From Enterobacter sp. JBIWA008 (GTDB lineage Bacteria > Pseudomonadota > Gammaproteobacteria > Enterobacterales > Enterobacteriaceae): a stretch of 64,000 nucleotides of DNA. Shown in pieces: positions 35,003-44,346 of this stretch. Each line of letters opens with the position of its first letter. Within the stretch, counting starts at the first letter, position 1. The stretch spans positions 1 to 64,000 of the forward strand of contig NZ_CP074150.1 in the NCBI RefSeq assembly GCF_019968765.1. Direction: 5' to 3'. Below the pieces are notes generated by a model, which made no database searches, was not told the DNA's origin, and was given only the letters and a program-made list of their open reading frames with translations. The position numbers and the translations under genes were made by a program.

Positions 35003-37141
35003 ATGGATGTTGAAATCAACTACTGCAATAACATAGATAACGCTTGCATTACACTCTCTGAAAATAAACTTAACATTAAGTTCGCTCCAAATGGCACGGG
35101 TAAAAGCACCATATCACGTGCCGTTTTGCACAGTGTTTCTCGTGATGTCGCTGGTCTTAACAGTCTGCTACCTTTTAAGTTTCGAGCAGCGAATCCCGAC
35201 GAATTTCAGCCCAGTGTAACGGGAACAGAGCAAATTCAGGATGTAATGTGCTTTGATGAAAAGTACGTATCTCAGTTCACATTTCAGCCTGATGAACTGA
35301 TTAGTAACAGCTTTGACATCTTTATCAAAACAGAAGCCTACAACCAAACGGAGCGAGAGATCGACTCGATGGTAATGGCAATCCGGCAGGAATTCAGTGG
35401 TAATGATGAGCTTGAGCTATTTATTACACATCTTCAGGAGCTTAGTGGTGCGTTCAAGCTGACAAGCAAGGGCTTATCTAAAGCCTCTACGGGGATGAAG
35501 GGGTTGGCAGGGGGTAACAAGCTTCAGCATATTCCCTCCGGGCTAGAGCCTTATCAGCCATTTATTCAGAGTCCTCGTAATGTAGAGTGGATCGAGTGGC
35601 AGACCAAAGGGTATGAAAATTTCTGCTCACTCTCTGAGGGATGCTGTCCTTTCTGCACAGGTGATTCTCACGAAAAAGCAGAACAAATTAGCAAAGTAAG
35701 CGCTGAATATGACAAAGCAGTGATCAAAAATCTGGTTGGTATCATCACAGTACTTGATAAATTAGGCGAGTATTTTTCCGAAGCCGCACGCTCCCGTCTG
35801 AGGGAAATAACGACGTTACAGGGAGGATTGGAGAAGAAGCATGAAGACTATCTTGTTACCGTAAAGCAGCAGACAGAAAATCTTCTGGCCATGCTCTTAA
35901 CATTAAAAACCCTGAACAGTTTTACTTTTAACGACGCCGGAAATATTCGTGCCTCTTTAGCCTCTTTTCGTTTGGATGTGAAGTATTTTTCCGAGCTGCA
36001 ATCTGATAAAACTCTTGCAACAATTGGGCGACTGAACGCCTCGTTAGATAGCCTCATTTCCCAGGCTGGTTTGCTGCAGGGGCAAATCAACAAGCAGCGC
36101 GCTGGCATGCAGCGGCTCATTCAGAAACACAAGAAGGATATCAACACTTTTCTGGCATATGCGGGTTACCGCTATCAGGTAGATATATCTGGCGATGGAG
36201 AACAGTGCCGTCTTAAGCTTCGCCATGTCGACTATACCGACTATCTCAGTGGAGGTAGCCAACATTTGAGCTACGGCGAGCGTAATGCCTTTTCGATCGT
36301 TCTTTTTATGTACGAATGCCTGGCTCGTAAGCCCAACCTGATTATTCTCGATGATCCTATCTCTTCGTTTGATAAAAACAAAAAATTTGCCATCCTAGAA
36401 ATGTTGTTCCGCCGTGACTCATCTGAGTGTTTGAAAAACCAGACGGTACTGATGCTTACACATGACGTTGAGCCAATCATCGATACTCTGAAGTCGGTGA
36501 AGAAGTTGTTTAGTAACCAGGTTACTGCATCCTATTTACGTTATAGCACTGGCACGATAACTGAATTACCTATCCGCGAAAGCGATATTCTGACGTTTGC
36601 CCAAATCTGCAAAGTGGTTCTCGAATCCGACTGTGATGACCTGATCAAGCTCATTTATCTTCGCAGGCATTATGAAATCATGGACAATCGAGGTGATGTT
36701 TATCAGGTACTTTCTAACTTGTTTCACCGCCGAGAGGAACCAATCGACACACGCCTACCTCTGATTGAAGGAACAGGGTACCCGATGATGGACCCGGAGA
36801 GCTTCCTTAATGGATGCTGTTTAATCACTAAAAATATTTTTGGTTTTGATTACCCCCATACGCTGAGCTTGCTGAATGATCCTGACAAAATTCTGTCGTT
36901 ATATCGAAGCTGCACGAATGGCTATGAAAAACTTCAGGTGTTCCGACTACTGGAACCTGAGGCCGATAACCGTGTCATTCGCAAGTTTGTGAATGAAACC
37001 TATCATATTGAAAACGAGTTTATCTGCCAACTAGACCCCACACGATTCGATCTTATCCCGGAATACGTTATTGTTGAATGTGACAGGCTGCTCCTTAATA
37101 TCGGGGCGTCGAACGATGATGCTGAACTGGAAACGGCCTGA
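35003..37141 (+). CDS. AAA/SMC-like ATPase with zinc-hook motif (AAA_13; PrrC/RloC-like)
   Basis: 712 residues; AAGGA ribosome-binding site. Walker A APNGTGKST lies near residue 30. A central coiled coil contains a CCPFCTG (CxxC hook-like) motif near residue 213. The ABC signature is LSYGERNAFS, Walker B is LIILDDPISSFD, and the H-loop is LMLTHD. The C-terminal 180 residues after the ATPase are distinct (LIYLRRHYEIMDNRGD) and could be an effector. This layout matches the AAA_13 family that includes the tRNA anticodon nucleases PrrC and RloC, often next to restriction systems. The nuclease triad is not certain here. Confidence 0.75.
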   Translation: MDVEINYCNNIDNACITLSENKLNIKFAPNGTGKSTISRAVLHSVSRDVAGLNSLLPFKFRAANPDEFQPSVTGTEQIQDVMCFDEKYVSQFTFQPDELISNSFDIFIKTEAYNQTEREIDSMVMAIRQEFSGNDELELFITHLQELSGAFKLTSKGLSKASTGMKGLAGGNKLQHIPSGLEPYQPFIQSPRNVEWIEWQTKGYENFCSLSEGCCPFCTGDSHEKAEQISKVSAEYDKAVIKNLVGIITVLDKLGEYFSEAARSRLREITTLQGGLEKKHEDYLVTVKQQTENLLAMLLTLKTLNSFTFNDAGNIRASLASFRLDVKYFSELQSDKTLATIGRLNASLDSLISQAGLLQGQINKQRAGMQRLIQKHKKDINTFLAYAGYRYQVDISGDGEQCRLKLRHVDYTDYLSGGSQHLSYGERNAFSIVLFMYECLARKPNLIILDDPISSFDKNKKFAILEMLFRRDSSECLKNQTVLMLTHDVEPIIDTLKSVKKLFSNQVTASYLRYSTGTITELPIRESDILTFAQICKVVLESDCDDLIKLIYLRRHYEIMDNRGDVYQVLSNLFHRREEPIDTRLPLIEGTGYPMMDPESFLNGCCLITKNIFGFDYPHTLSLLNDPDKILSLYRSCTNGYEKLQVFRLLEPEADNRVIRKFVNETYHIENEFICQLDPTRFDLIPEYVIVECDRLLLNIGASNDDAELETA

Positions 37142-37221
37142 ACGTATGGTCTAGATGTAACTCTTCTTAGCAGTGAAGGTGAGTAGTAATACTCACCTAC
37201 CTGGATCTCCAATTCAATTGA

Positions 37222-37245
37222 GCCTGCTGATAAGCAGGCCTTTTT
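37222..37245 (+). terminator. Terminator after the AAA ATPase gene
   Basis: GCCTGCT-GATA-AGCAGGC followed by CTTTTT, 80 bases after the stop codon. Confidence 0.85.
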
Positions 37246-37444
37246 GGCGAGACACAGAAGCCTATAAAGTTGGGACATGCGAGACATGGCGCTTTTTATG
37301 CCGCCAGATAGTATCTTTCTGGTCCTGTAATGACAAAAAGCTGATTTCCGTTAACAATAACCCTGTTTAAATATCCAGATAAAAACATTTCCTCTGGGTC
37401 AAATGAGTGATACAGTTTCACCCATAAGACCCAATGGAGGCAAT

Positions 37445-38878
37445 ATGTCTGAATTTGAATTACTGGCGCAGGATCTGCTTGAGAAAGCAGAGGCGGAAGA
37501 ACAACTGCGACAGGAAAATGATAAAAAGCTGCTCGGGCAGGTGCTGGAAATCTATGACCAGAAGTACGTGGCTGAACTGCTTAGAAAAGTTGGTAAAAAT
37601 GAGTGGAGTCGCGAGACTCTTAATCGCTGGATTAATGGTAAGTGCTCACCTAAGTCGCTGACGTTAGCCGAAGAGGAACTTCTACGAAAAATGCTTCCGG
37701 AAGCGCCTGCACATCACCCTGACTATGCCTTCCGGTTTATTGACCTGTTTGCTGGCATTGGAGGTATACGGAAGGGCTTCGAAACCATCGGTGGCCAGTG
37801 CGTTTTTACCAGTGAATGGAATAAAGAGGCTGTGCGCACATATAAAGCTAACTGGTTTAACGATGCTCAGGAACACACTTTCAATCTCGATATTCGGGAA
37901 GTCACGCTCAGTGATAAACCTGAAGTACCTGAAAACGATGCCTATGCTTACATTAATGAGCATGTGCCGGATCATGATGTACTTCTGGCAGGTTTCCCCT
38001 GTCAACCGTTCAGCCTTGCGGGTGTAAGCAAGAAAAACTCGCTCGGGCGCGCGCATGGTTTCGAATGTGAGGCTCAGGGAACGCTTTTCTTCGATGTGGC
38101 GCGTATTATCCGCGCAAAAAAACCTGCCATCTTTGTTCTTGAAAACGTTAAAAACCTGAAGAGCCATGACAAGGGTAAAACCTTTAAAGTCATCATGGAT
38201 ACCCTCGACGAACTGGGCTATGAAGTTGCGGATGCAGCTGAGATGGGCAAAAACGATCCTAAAGTTATCGACGGAAAGCACTTTTTACCTCAACACCGAG
38301 AACGTATCGTTTTGGTCGGTTTCCGTCGTGATCTGAATATTCACCAGGGCTTTACCCTGCGCGATATTAGTCGTTTTTATCCGGAACAGCGTCCGTCATT
38401 TGGCGAACTGCTGGAACCCGTGGTTGACAGCAAATATATACTGACGCCGAAACTCTGGGAGTATCTCTATAACTACGCCAAAAAGCACGCAGCTAAGGGT
38501 AACGGATTCGGTTTTGGCCTCGTTAATCCTGAAAATAAAGAAAGCATTGCCCGTACGCTTTCTGCTCGCTATCACAAAGACGGGTCTGAAATTCTGATAG
38601 ACCGTGGCTGGGATATGGCCACAGGTGAAACAGACTTCGCGAACGAAGAAAATCAGGCGCATCGGCCCCGCAGGCTGACTCCACGAGAGTGCGCGCGCCT
38701 TATGGGTTTTGAAAAAGTAGATGGCAGGCCTTTTCGCATTCCTGTGTCAGACACTCAGTCGTACAGGCAGTTCGGTAACTCCGTAGTGGTGCCCGTGTTT
38801 GAAGCCGTAGCCAAACTGCTTGAACCTTATATCCTGAAAGCGGTTTATGCCGATTCGTGCAAGGTTGAACGAATCTGA
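37445..38878 (+). CDS. ecoRIIM: EcoRII-type DNA (cytosine-5) methyltransferase, CCWGG
   Basis: 477 residues from the ATG at 37445 (ATGGAGGCAAT ribosome-binding site); an in-frame ATG at 37403 is unlikely. The motifs are in C5-methylase order: [16 protein letters not shown] (I), [14 protein letters not shown] with the catalytic Cys (IV), FVLENVKNL (VI), [11 protein letters not shown] (VIII) and [10 protein letters not shown] (X). The N-terminal HTH region ([15 protein letters not shown]) regulates its own gene in M.EcoRII. The protein is almost identical to M.EcoRII as I remember it. It methylates the inner C of CCWGG and protects against the convergent endonuclease. Confidence 0.95.
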   Translation: MSEFELLAQDLLEKAEAEEQLRQENDKKLLGQVLEIYDQKYVAELLRKVGKNEWSRETLNRWINGKCSPKSLTLAEEELLRKMLPEAPAHHPDYAFRFIDLFAGIGGIRKGFETIGGQCVFTSEWNKEAVRTYKANWFNDAQEHTFNLDIREVTLSDKPEVPENDAYAYINEHVPDHDVLLAGFPCQPFSLAGVSKKNSLGRAHGFECEAQGTLFFDVARIIRAKKPAIFVLENVKNLKSHDKGKTFKVIMDTLDELGYEVADAAEMGKNDPKVIDGKHFLPQHRERIVLVGFRRDLNIHQGFTLRDISRFYPEQRPSFGELLEPVVDSKYILTPKLWEYLYNYAKKHAAKGNGFGFGLVNPENKESIARTLSARYHKDGSEILIDRGWDMATGETDFANEENQAHRPRRLTPRECARLMGFEKVDGRPFRIPVSDTQSYRQFGNSVVVPVFEAVAKLLEPYILKAVYADSCKVERI

Positions 38879-38884
38879 TCGCTC

Positions 38885-38906
38885 CTCCCGGTATTTATGC
38901 CGGGAG
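38885..38906. terminator. Bidirectional terminator between methylase and endonuclease
   Basis: CTCCCGG-TATTTATG-CCGGGAG, a 7-bp perfect stem between the converging stop codons. The T-tract is poor, so its efficiency is uncertain. Confidence 0.6.
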
Positions 38907-38911
38907 ATTAT

Positions 38912-40120
38912 CTATGGAATATCTGCGTAAAGCCCTGTCAGCTCAGCAATAAACGCACCTAGCGTCATTAGCTCAGCTCTCACCGCCTCCGGGTATTTTT
39001 TGTGCAGAGATGATGGCACGACCAGTCTGACACCCGACTCCCGCATCTCCCGATATTGAGCCAGAGAAACTCCCTCCTGGAGTGTAAACAGATGCACCTG
39101 ATGAATTTTATCGGCCTCATTCAGTATCTGACGCCAGCGATCCTTACAGGTAGTCTTGACTGCCAGCATGCGCAGATTTTCTACGGGAAACTCAGTATCG
39201 TGGTAAGCCCCTGCGGAAGGGAAAAGGAAATCGGGTTTTTTATTACCTTCTGTGACGGCCTGCGTCGCAAAGTGTCGCAGGCCGTGCTCAATGAATAGAT
39301 GCTCCAGGTGCAGTTCCAGCGACTTCCCGGCTCTGGATTTACGGCGATTGCTGACAGAATTGGCCAGCGCAATAAATTCATCCACAGAGCCAAATCCTTT
39401 CCGGATGATATCCAGAACATGCAGTTCCTCAACCAACAGAAATATGTCGTACTCCACGCGCCGGCGGTCAAGAAGTTGCTCATCCGGATCAAGGGAATTT
39501 TTCACATAATGGCTGGCTGCATACTGAATAATTTCACTTCCCGACGGAAAGCGCAGGTGCCAGTCTTCAGGTAGAATATATTTATGATTTACTGGCGCTT
39601 GCTGTAGAGATAGTCCGCCAAGAATCTGTCCTGCGGGGCCGGATATAAGCGCTCCGGGTATAACTTCACCAATAGCGGTCTCAATGACGTCCTCTTCATC
39701 AGTGCTGGCGCATACCCAAATATTTACTTCCTTACAGTCCCCCCCTTGCTCATCAAGCTTGAAAGCCAGGAGCGTCAGAGCCCCTGTATTTTCAGGATCC
39801 TGAAGTGGGCTGCCTCTACCCCAGCGGGTAATCCTTTTTTCATTCCGGGTTTTACCAAAATGACGGCTGTTATAATAAATTGCCCGGGCTTCGCTGTCAG
39901 GGCAATCATGCGATGACACATGTGCGGTGAGAAAAACCGAAGGGTTCAGTTCACGGGTATGGTTGATAGACGGAAACAGTTTTTCAACGATACCTGAAGG
40001 GATATAAAGCCCTACCTGGTGACCACCTGTTGCGCCGGTATCGTTGGCGGAAAGGCGTTTGATGTAGACGAAGTAATTCTCACATGCGATCTCAAGTAGC
40101 CAGTTGTGGAAAACCGACAT
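38912..40120 (-). CDS. ecoRIIR: EcoRII-type restriction endonuclease (type IIE, CCWGG)
   Basis: 402 residues from MSVFHNWLLEI (40120), exactly the R.EcoRII length. The N-terminal effector-binding domain contains FVYIKRLSANDTGATGGHQV and the C-terminal catalytic domain contains GNKKPDFLFPSAGAY and MLAVKTTCKDRWRQIL (PD-(D/E)xK-type Lys residues). It cleaves CCWGG only when a second site is bound. Convergent with its methylase. This is the classic plasmid-borne EcoRII pair, here carried as cargo of the umuC element. Confidence 0.95.
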   Translation of the reverse strand: MSVFHNWLLEIACENYFVYIKRLSANDTGATGGHQVGLYIPSGIVEKLFPSINHTRELNPSVFLTAHVSSHDCPDSEARAIYYNSRHFGKTRNEKRITRWGRGSPLQDPENTGALTLLAFKLDEQGGDCKEVNIWVCASTDEEDVIETAIGEVIPGALISGPAGQILGGLSLQQAPVNHKYILPEDWHLRFPSGSEIIQYAASHYVKNSLDPDEQLLDRRRVEYDIFLLVEELHVLDIIRKGFGSVDEFIALANSVSNRRKSRAGKSLELHLEHLFIEHGLRHFATQAVTEGNKKPDFLFPSAGAYHDTEFPVENLRMLAVKTTCKDRWRQILNEADKIHQVHLFTLQEGVSLAQYREMRESGVRLVVPSSLHKKYPEAVRAELMTLGAFIAELTGLYADIP

Positions 40121-40274
40121 AAGCATCCCCTGTTACCCTGAAACTCTACTCACCATTTTTTCATAATTATATACAAACAGCCAGAAAGGCTGTTACAGGC
40201 GATTTGATCTGCAACCTATTGGTTAATATGCTCTGATGTGCGCAATCTTCGCTTTTTGCTCATATTGGTTCATT

Positions 40275-42074
40275 TTATCCTCCGGACTTACCGGTTAATT
40301 TTGCAAGAGCCTGTTCTACTTTTTTAATATCCTGCTCTACAATGGCTTTCTCATCAGGCGTGAGCGGGACCTCTTCGAGATAACGCCTGATAGATGTTTT
40401 ACTCTCCAGCATCAGTCCGCGCGCACTGTCTTTCAGCAGATTAAAATCGCAACCAATGCAGGCCATTCTGTGCGGGCAACTGCTCCAGAATGGATTCATG
40501 CAGAAGGACTCACCAAGGTCATAATAGGTTGCCGGACCAGTGGGCGAGACCGCTTCCGGATCGTGATCGACCAGTACGCTTATCATATGGGCTATCCGAT
40601 CGGCCTTCACAAATGACGCTGCCAGCTGTGTAGGGCGGATGCGAATGTAATGCAGGGTTGACTGTGGTGATGAATGACCTGACCACTGCATCAGTTCATA
40701 CAGCGACATGCCCTGTGGTACGCTGGCAAGCGCAGTCAGGGCTGAAGCCCGTCCACGGTGGCTGGTTATGGCGCCTCCGCTGTCTTCAACCGGCAGCCCC
40801 GCTCTAGCGCAGAGGACTGGGATGACCGTCCGGTTAATCACATCGCTGCCTGCCGGCTTGCCGCGATACTGGAAGAGATAACGGACTTTTTCTCCGGTGC
40901 GATCATCATTCAGTTTTGCCTGATCCACGGGACGGACGTTCAACCATATGTCTACATATTTTTTTACAATGACAGAGACGGGTTTAACAAATGCTTTCGA
41001 TGTCTTTCCTGCCGGGACGTTTAGATAACATAGTGTTCCGGCAGGAACGACACTACCATTCTCCCTGGTAATGTCTTCTGACTGAGGCGTGACGCATTCC
41101 GTAGTCAGGCGCAGGAGTTCATTCTGTCGTAAACCTGCATGGGTCCAGATAACAGCCATTGCCTGAAGCATGGAAAGGGGATAGTGAATTTCACTGAGCA
41201 GGTCTTCGTGGCGCAGGTTCAGACTGGCCCAGATGAGTTTGAGCCAGACGGGATCATCTATCACTCTCGGATTTACACCACGGCGAAAAAGTGGGGTATC
41301 CGGCGTGAAAAGGTGACGGGCGGGGCTGAAATTAAGGCGTCCCCAGCCCCAAAGTTCGAAATCGCTCATAAATCGTCGCAGCGAATAGATAAAATGCGCA
41401 CGTGAATGTGGCATCATGGGCTCTCCGGAGCGTTTGGACTTCCGCAGTCCATGTTCAGTCCCCAGAGACAGCTCATCCACTTTCATTCGCCCCACAGCAG
41501 CGATAAAACTGGCACATGTCTCAATAGACCAGTCTGTCGGGACCTTCACCTCGGGATGCTCCTTTGCCAGCCAGAGGCCGCAGCGAAGAATAAAGCTGTA
41601 CTGGTTTTCACGGGTTCTGGGACGAAGCACAGATGTCTCACGCCAGCGTCTGCACCATGCGACCCATTCAGGGCTGATATTTTCGACCGGCTTCTCATGC
41701 CATTCGGTGTAGTTACGCATTCGTACCGGCTTTGCAATAATGCCAAGTGCGGCAAGCCCATGAGAAATTTTCCCTACGTGTCTTGATACGCGCTTATCGT
41801 GGTACTGCTGAGCTTGCCAGAGAAGCTCTGTGGTCATCTCTTCAAGCCTAGGATTATCATTGAGTAGCATCAGCAGACCTAGGGGGGAGGAAACGGCATG
41901 CCTCAGGTGCTGAGGGGAATCGCCCAGTGATATCAGTGCTTCCGACAGCCGGTTCAGCTGGTCCCGGAAAATCGCGTTGCCGTAGATGGCACTGGCGTAA
42001 AGCGACAGAGTGTTTTCATGAGGGATCTGAAGCGGCGACGTGAATGGACCGAGATGATATGCAAATGCCATCAT
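40275..42074 (-). CDS. Large tyrosine recombinase (TnpB-like), probably N-truncated by a stop
   Basis: 599 residues. Catalytic pattern: Arg in THAGLRQNELLRL, TSHRGRASALTAL, the WSGHSSPQSTLHY His...Tyr, and a C-terminal Cys-rich segment (FCMNPFWSSCPHRMACIGCD), typical of the large second recombinase of Tn554-like elements. The frame is open upstream (WNWRKDQWISLFDKYRRGKP) back to a TAA directly after the preceding small gene. No ribosome-binding site precedes ATG 42074. The full protein is therefore probably about 708 residues with a nonsense codon at 42144. Confidence 0.75.
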   Translation of the reverse strand: MMAFAYHLGPFTSPLQIPHENTLSLYASAIYGNAIFRDQLNRLSEALISLGDSPQHLRHAVSSPLGLLMLLNDNPRLEEMTTELLWQAQQYHDKRVSRHVGKISHGLAALGIIAKPVRMRNYTEWHEKPVENISPEWVAWCRRWRETSVLRPRTRENQYSFILRCGLWLAKEHPEVKVPTDWSIETCASFIAAVGRMKVDELSLGTEHGLRKSKRSGEPMMPHSRAHFIYSLRRFMSDFELWGWGRLNFSPARHLFTPDTPLFRRGVNPRVIDDPVWLKLIWASLNLRHEDLLSEIHYPLSMLQAMAVIWTHAGLRQNELLRLTTECVTPQSEDITRENGSVVPAGTLCYLNVPAGKTSKAFVKPVSVIVKKYVDIWLNVRPVDQAKLNDDRTGEKVRYLFQYRGKPAGSDVINRTVIPVLCARAGLPVEDSGGAITSHRGRASALTALASVPQGMSLYELMQWSGHSSPQSTLHYIRIRPTQLAASFVKADRIAHMISVLVDHDPEAVSPTGPATYYDLGESFCMNPFWSSCPHRMACIGCDFNLLKDSARGLMLESKTSIRRYLEEVPLTPDEKAIVEQDIKKVEQALAKLTGKSGG

Positions 42075-42143
42075 AAGTGGTTTACCGCGACGATATTTAT
42101 CAAACAGGGAGATCCACTGGTCTTTCCGCCAGTTCCAGCAGGG

Positions 42144-42401
42144 TTACCCTACATTTTGCATTTCAGTCAGCATCGCCATAATTACAGTGCGGGTAAGTCT
42201 ACAGCCGGTGCCACTGTTGTTGGCGATATCCAGCAGGGGGGTGATCAGGGAAGAGAGGGAACCGGACCTGCCATAGTTACGGGAGCGTTTATGGCTTGTA
42301 CTTAGCGCTTCTTTCTGCTCAGAACTAAAGCCAGCGTGCAGGTCATAATCTGCACGGCAAAAATGCGCGTATATGAAACCTTTATCACGCTTGCCTGTCA
42401 T
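42144..42401 (-). CDS. Small gene or N-terminal piece of the large recombinase
   Basis: 85 residues from the ATG at 42401, which overlaps the end of the XerD-like gene by 17 bases. It ends at TAA (42144-42146) in the same frame as the following recombinase. A CAA-to-TAA change would explain the split. If intact, it is a stand-alone small protein of the element with a HKRSRNYGRSGSLSSLI segment. No known domain recognised. Confidence 0.55.
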   Translation of the reverse strand: MTGKRDKGFIYAHFCRADYDLHAGFSSEQKEALSTSHKRSRNYGRSGSLSSLITPLLDIANNSGTGCRLTRTVIMAMLTEMQNVG

Positions 42402-43389
42402 TCTCTCTCTCCGGGCCAAACATGATAGCTGCGATTTTCCGGTCAGTCTCCGCAACAGTCATCGCCATTCTGGCCGCAAGATCAGTGCCTGAAAGATGGA
42501 TATATATCTGCGTGGTGCGTAGATCACGATGACCAGCATAGGTTGCTATCTCATGCAGCTTCCATCCCGCCCGGGCAAGATGTGTCAGTCGCAGGTGACG
42601 AAAGGTGTGCGTGGTCAGAAATGGCATGCTGGTCCTGTCTGACCACTCGCGAACCGTTTTACTCCAGCTCCAGTATGAAAGCGGTGAGCCATAATTTCTG
42701 TCAGAAAACGAACGGAACAGTGTTCCACCAGTAATACCCGTTTGCTTCAGGTTCCTGAGATGTGCTGCCAGTACCGGCGTAATCGCCGAGCCGTAGCAGA
42801 CCACCCGTTCGCGTTTGCCTTTAGTGTTTTCGGCGCGAATCCGTATAAGCCTGTGGGCAGGATCGATATCCTCTATAGTTATTGTCGTCACCTCAGAGCG
42901 TCTTAGCGCACCATGATACGCCAGCGCTAGCATCAGGCGATCGCGCAATGAACAGTCTGATATATAACCCAAGAGATGATACCACTGGCCGTCATCCGGA
43001 ATTTGTGGCAGTCGTGTTATTCGCTGGACCATACCGCGTCCTGCTGAAGGCATGTGGGGCGTGCCTGCTCGCGGTAAAGGGTTCCGGCTAATTACCCCCA
43101 TGTAAATCAGATAGTCAAACCACAGACGTATAGCAGAAAGGCGAAGCTGAAGCGTTGCACTGGCTGCAGGCTGAGGCATGCCGGGTAACTGGGGGCGAAT
43201 GTACGCAGCGATATCTTCAAAGCTTGCCTGCTCGGGGGGCAATTCCCGCTGGCAGCAGAAGTGAAAGAAGTGAGTAAGTGAGCCGCGGTAGGCATGAATT
43301 GTCGCCGGTGACCTGCCGAGATCGGATAATAACCCCAACCATCGTTCTGCCTGTGAACTGGCAGGAGTACAGAATAAAGTGGTGAGCAT
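42385..43389 (-). CDS. XerD-like tyrosine recombinase (TnpA-like)
   Basis: 334 residues. The N-terminal SAM-like core-binding domain (LSDLGRSPATIHAYRGSLTH) precedes a catalytic domain with AYHGALRRSEV (Arg I), HTFRHLRLTHLAR (HxxR), TYAGHRDLRTTQIYI (His, Tyr). It is the first gene at the right end of the umuC element, reading inwards, and is coupled to the next frames. Probably drives integration into umuC with the larger recombinase. Confidence 0.88.
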   Translation of the reverse strand: MLTTLFCTPASSQAERWLGLLSDLGRSPATIHAYRGSLTHFFHFCCQRELPPEQASFEDIAAYIRPQLPGMPQPAASATLQLRLSAIRLWFDYLIYMGVISRNPLPRAGTPHMPSAGRGMVQRITRLPQIPDDGQWYHLLGYISDCSLRDRLMLALAYHGALRRSEVTTITIEDIDPAHRLIRIRAENTKGKRERVVCYGSAITPVLAAHLRNLKQTGITGGTLFRSFSDRNYGSPLSYWSWSKTVREWSDRTSMPFLTTHTFRHLRLTHLARAGWKLHEIATYAGHRDLRTTQIYIHLSGTDLAARMAMTVAETDRKIAAIMFGPERENDRQA

Positions 43390-43459
43390 TGTGTTCTCCT
43401 TTGTAATCAGGAACCCTGTTCAAAGTTTACACAGAAAATGTTGCATTCCACTTAACTTA

Positions 43460-43687
43460 CTAAAGTTCATAGTTGCTTGAGAACGCGTATATTTTTTCCG
43501 GGTACGTTTCGTTTTTCATCTGAAACCACGGCGTGCCCATTTTGATCCAGGGCTTTGCCTCGGCACTTCTTGCGATGACGCAGCCATCGTTATTACTGAG
43601 CACCACAACCGGCTTTCCTTTCAAATCAGGGCGGAAAACACGTTCGCAGCTGGCATAAAAGCTGTTCACATCGGCCAGGGCAAACAT
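43460..43687 (-). pseudogene. umuC: umuC, N-terminal part (split by insertion)
   Basis: 75 residues of UmuC ([42 protein letters not shown]) ending abruptly at the element junction with a TAG created by the insertion. Its TG overlaps the umuD stop (TGATG), the normal umuDC coupling. Confidence 0.88.
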
Positions 43688-44118
43688 CAGTACATCTCCC
43701 TCGGGCGGTGGATGATGTGCGTGACGACGCCAAAGATATCCAGATCGTCCGGGTCGGGATAAATCGGCGACCAGGCGGCGTTCATTGGCTGCAGCGTCAG
43801 TCGTGGCGTCAGCAGAAGCCGTTTAACCGTAAACTCCCCCTACACACTGGCCACAACAATATCGCCGTGCCGGGGCTTCTCTGCACTGTCCACAACCAGC
43901 AGATCGCCATTGTAAAGGCTGCCGTCGGACATGCTGTCACCGCTGGCACGGAGATAGTAAGTCGCGCTCGGGTGCCGTATGCAGTAATCATGGAGATCCA
44001 GGTCGGACTCGACATAGTCAGCGGCAGGGCTGGGAAAACCGCAGCTGGCCAGGTCTGCAAACAACGGATGGGCCTGTGGCGGGAGTGCTTTCCCGGTGCT
44101 GAAAAGCTGCAGTTTCAT
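43687..44118 (-). pseudogene. umuD: umuD with internal stop
   Basis: 143 codons with a TAG at 43840-43842. The first 92 codons encode the cleavage site region ([12 protein letters not shown]) and the catalytic Ser motif ([12 protein letters not shown]). After the stop the same frame gives [20 protein letters not shown], including the expected catalytic Lys. UmuD would self-cleave with RecA and join UmuC as polymerase V; the truncation removes the Lys, so this copy should be inactive. Confidence 0.85.
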
Positions 44119-44140
44119 CTTTCCTCCTGACGTCTAAATA

Positions 44141-44160
44141 TACTGTTTATGCATGCAGTA
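44141..44160 (-). promoter_or_regulatory. LexA operator of umuDC
   Basis: TACTGTTTATGCATGCAGTA is a full CTG-N10-CAG SOS box directly upstream of umuD, followed by a TATATT-like -10 on the minus strand. Confidence 0.85.
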
Positions 44161-44346
44161 TATTTAACAGCGTGAGGATAATCCAGATCGCCTGCGCCAT
44201 GAACAGGGTGAGTAATCTAAGTTACTCAAAATGCTAGTTAATATCATTTTGAATCATTTGTACTGCTCACAATGAGAAATGAGGCTTTTGTTTTTCCATT
44301 TTGCTCTTATAATGTGTATCAAATTGAGTTTAATTAACGGAGCATA

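Larger units (their letters stand above)
34751..43460. mobile_element. 8.7-kb restriction-modification element inserted in umuC
   Basis: The segment separates two parts of umuC that join exactly (GGCA | TAAAG on the plus strand). Its ends carry short inverted repeats CTTATGTGGAAT (34751-34762) and ATTCCACTTAAC (43445-43456), 10 of 12 matching. Cargo: AAA ATPase, EcoRII-type methylase and endonuclease. At one end are two tyrosine recombinase genes resembling the pairs of Tn554-like elements and of the integron-like elements known to target rulB, a umuC homologue in Pseudomonas. Confidence 0.75.
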
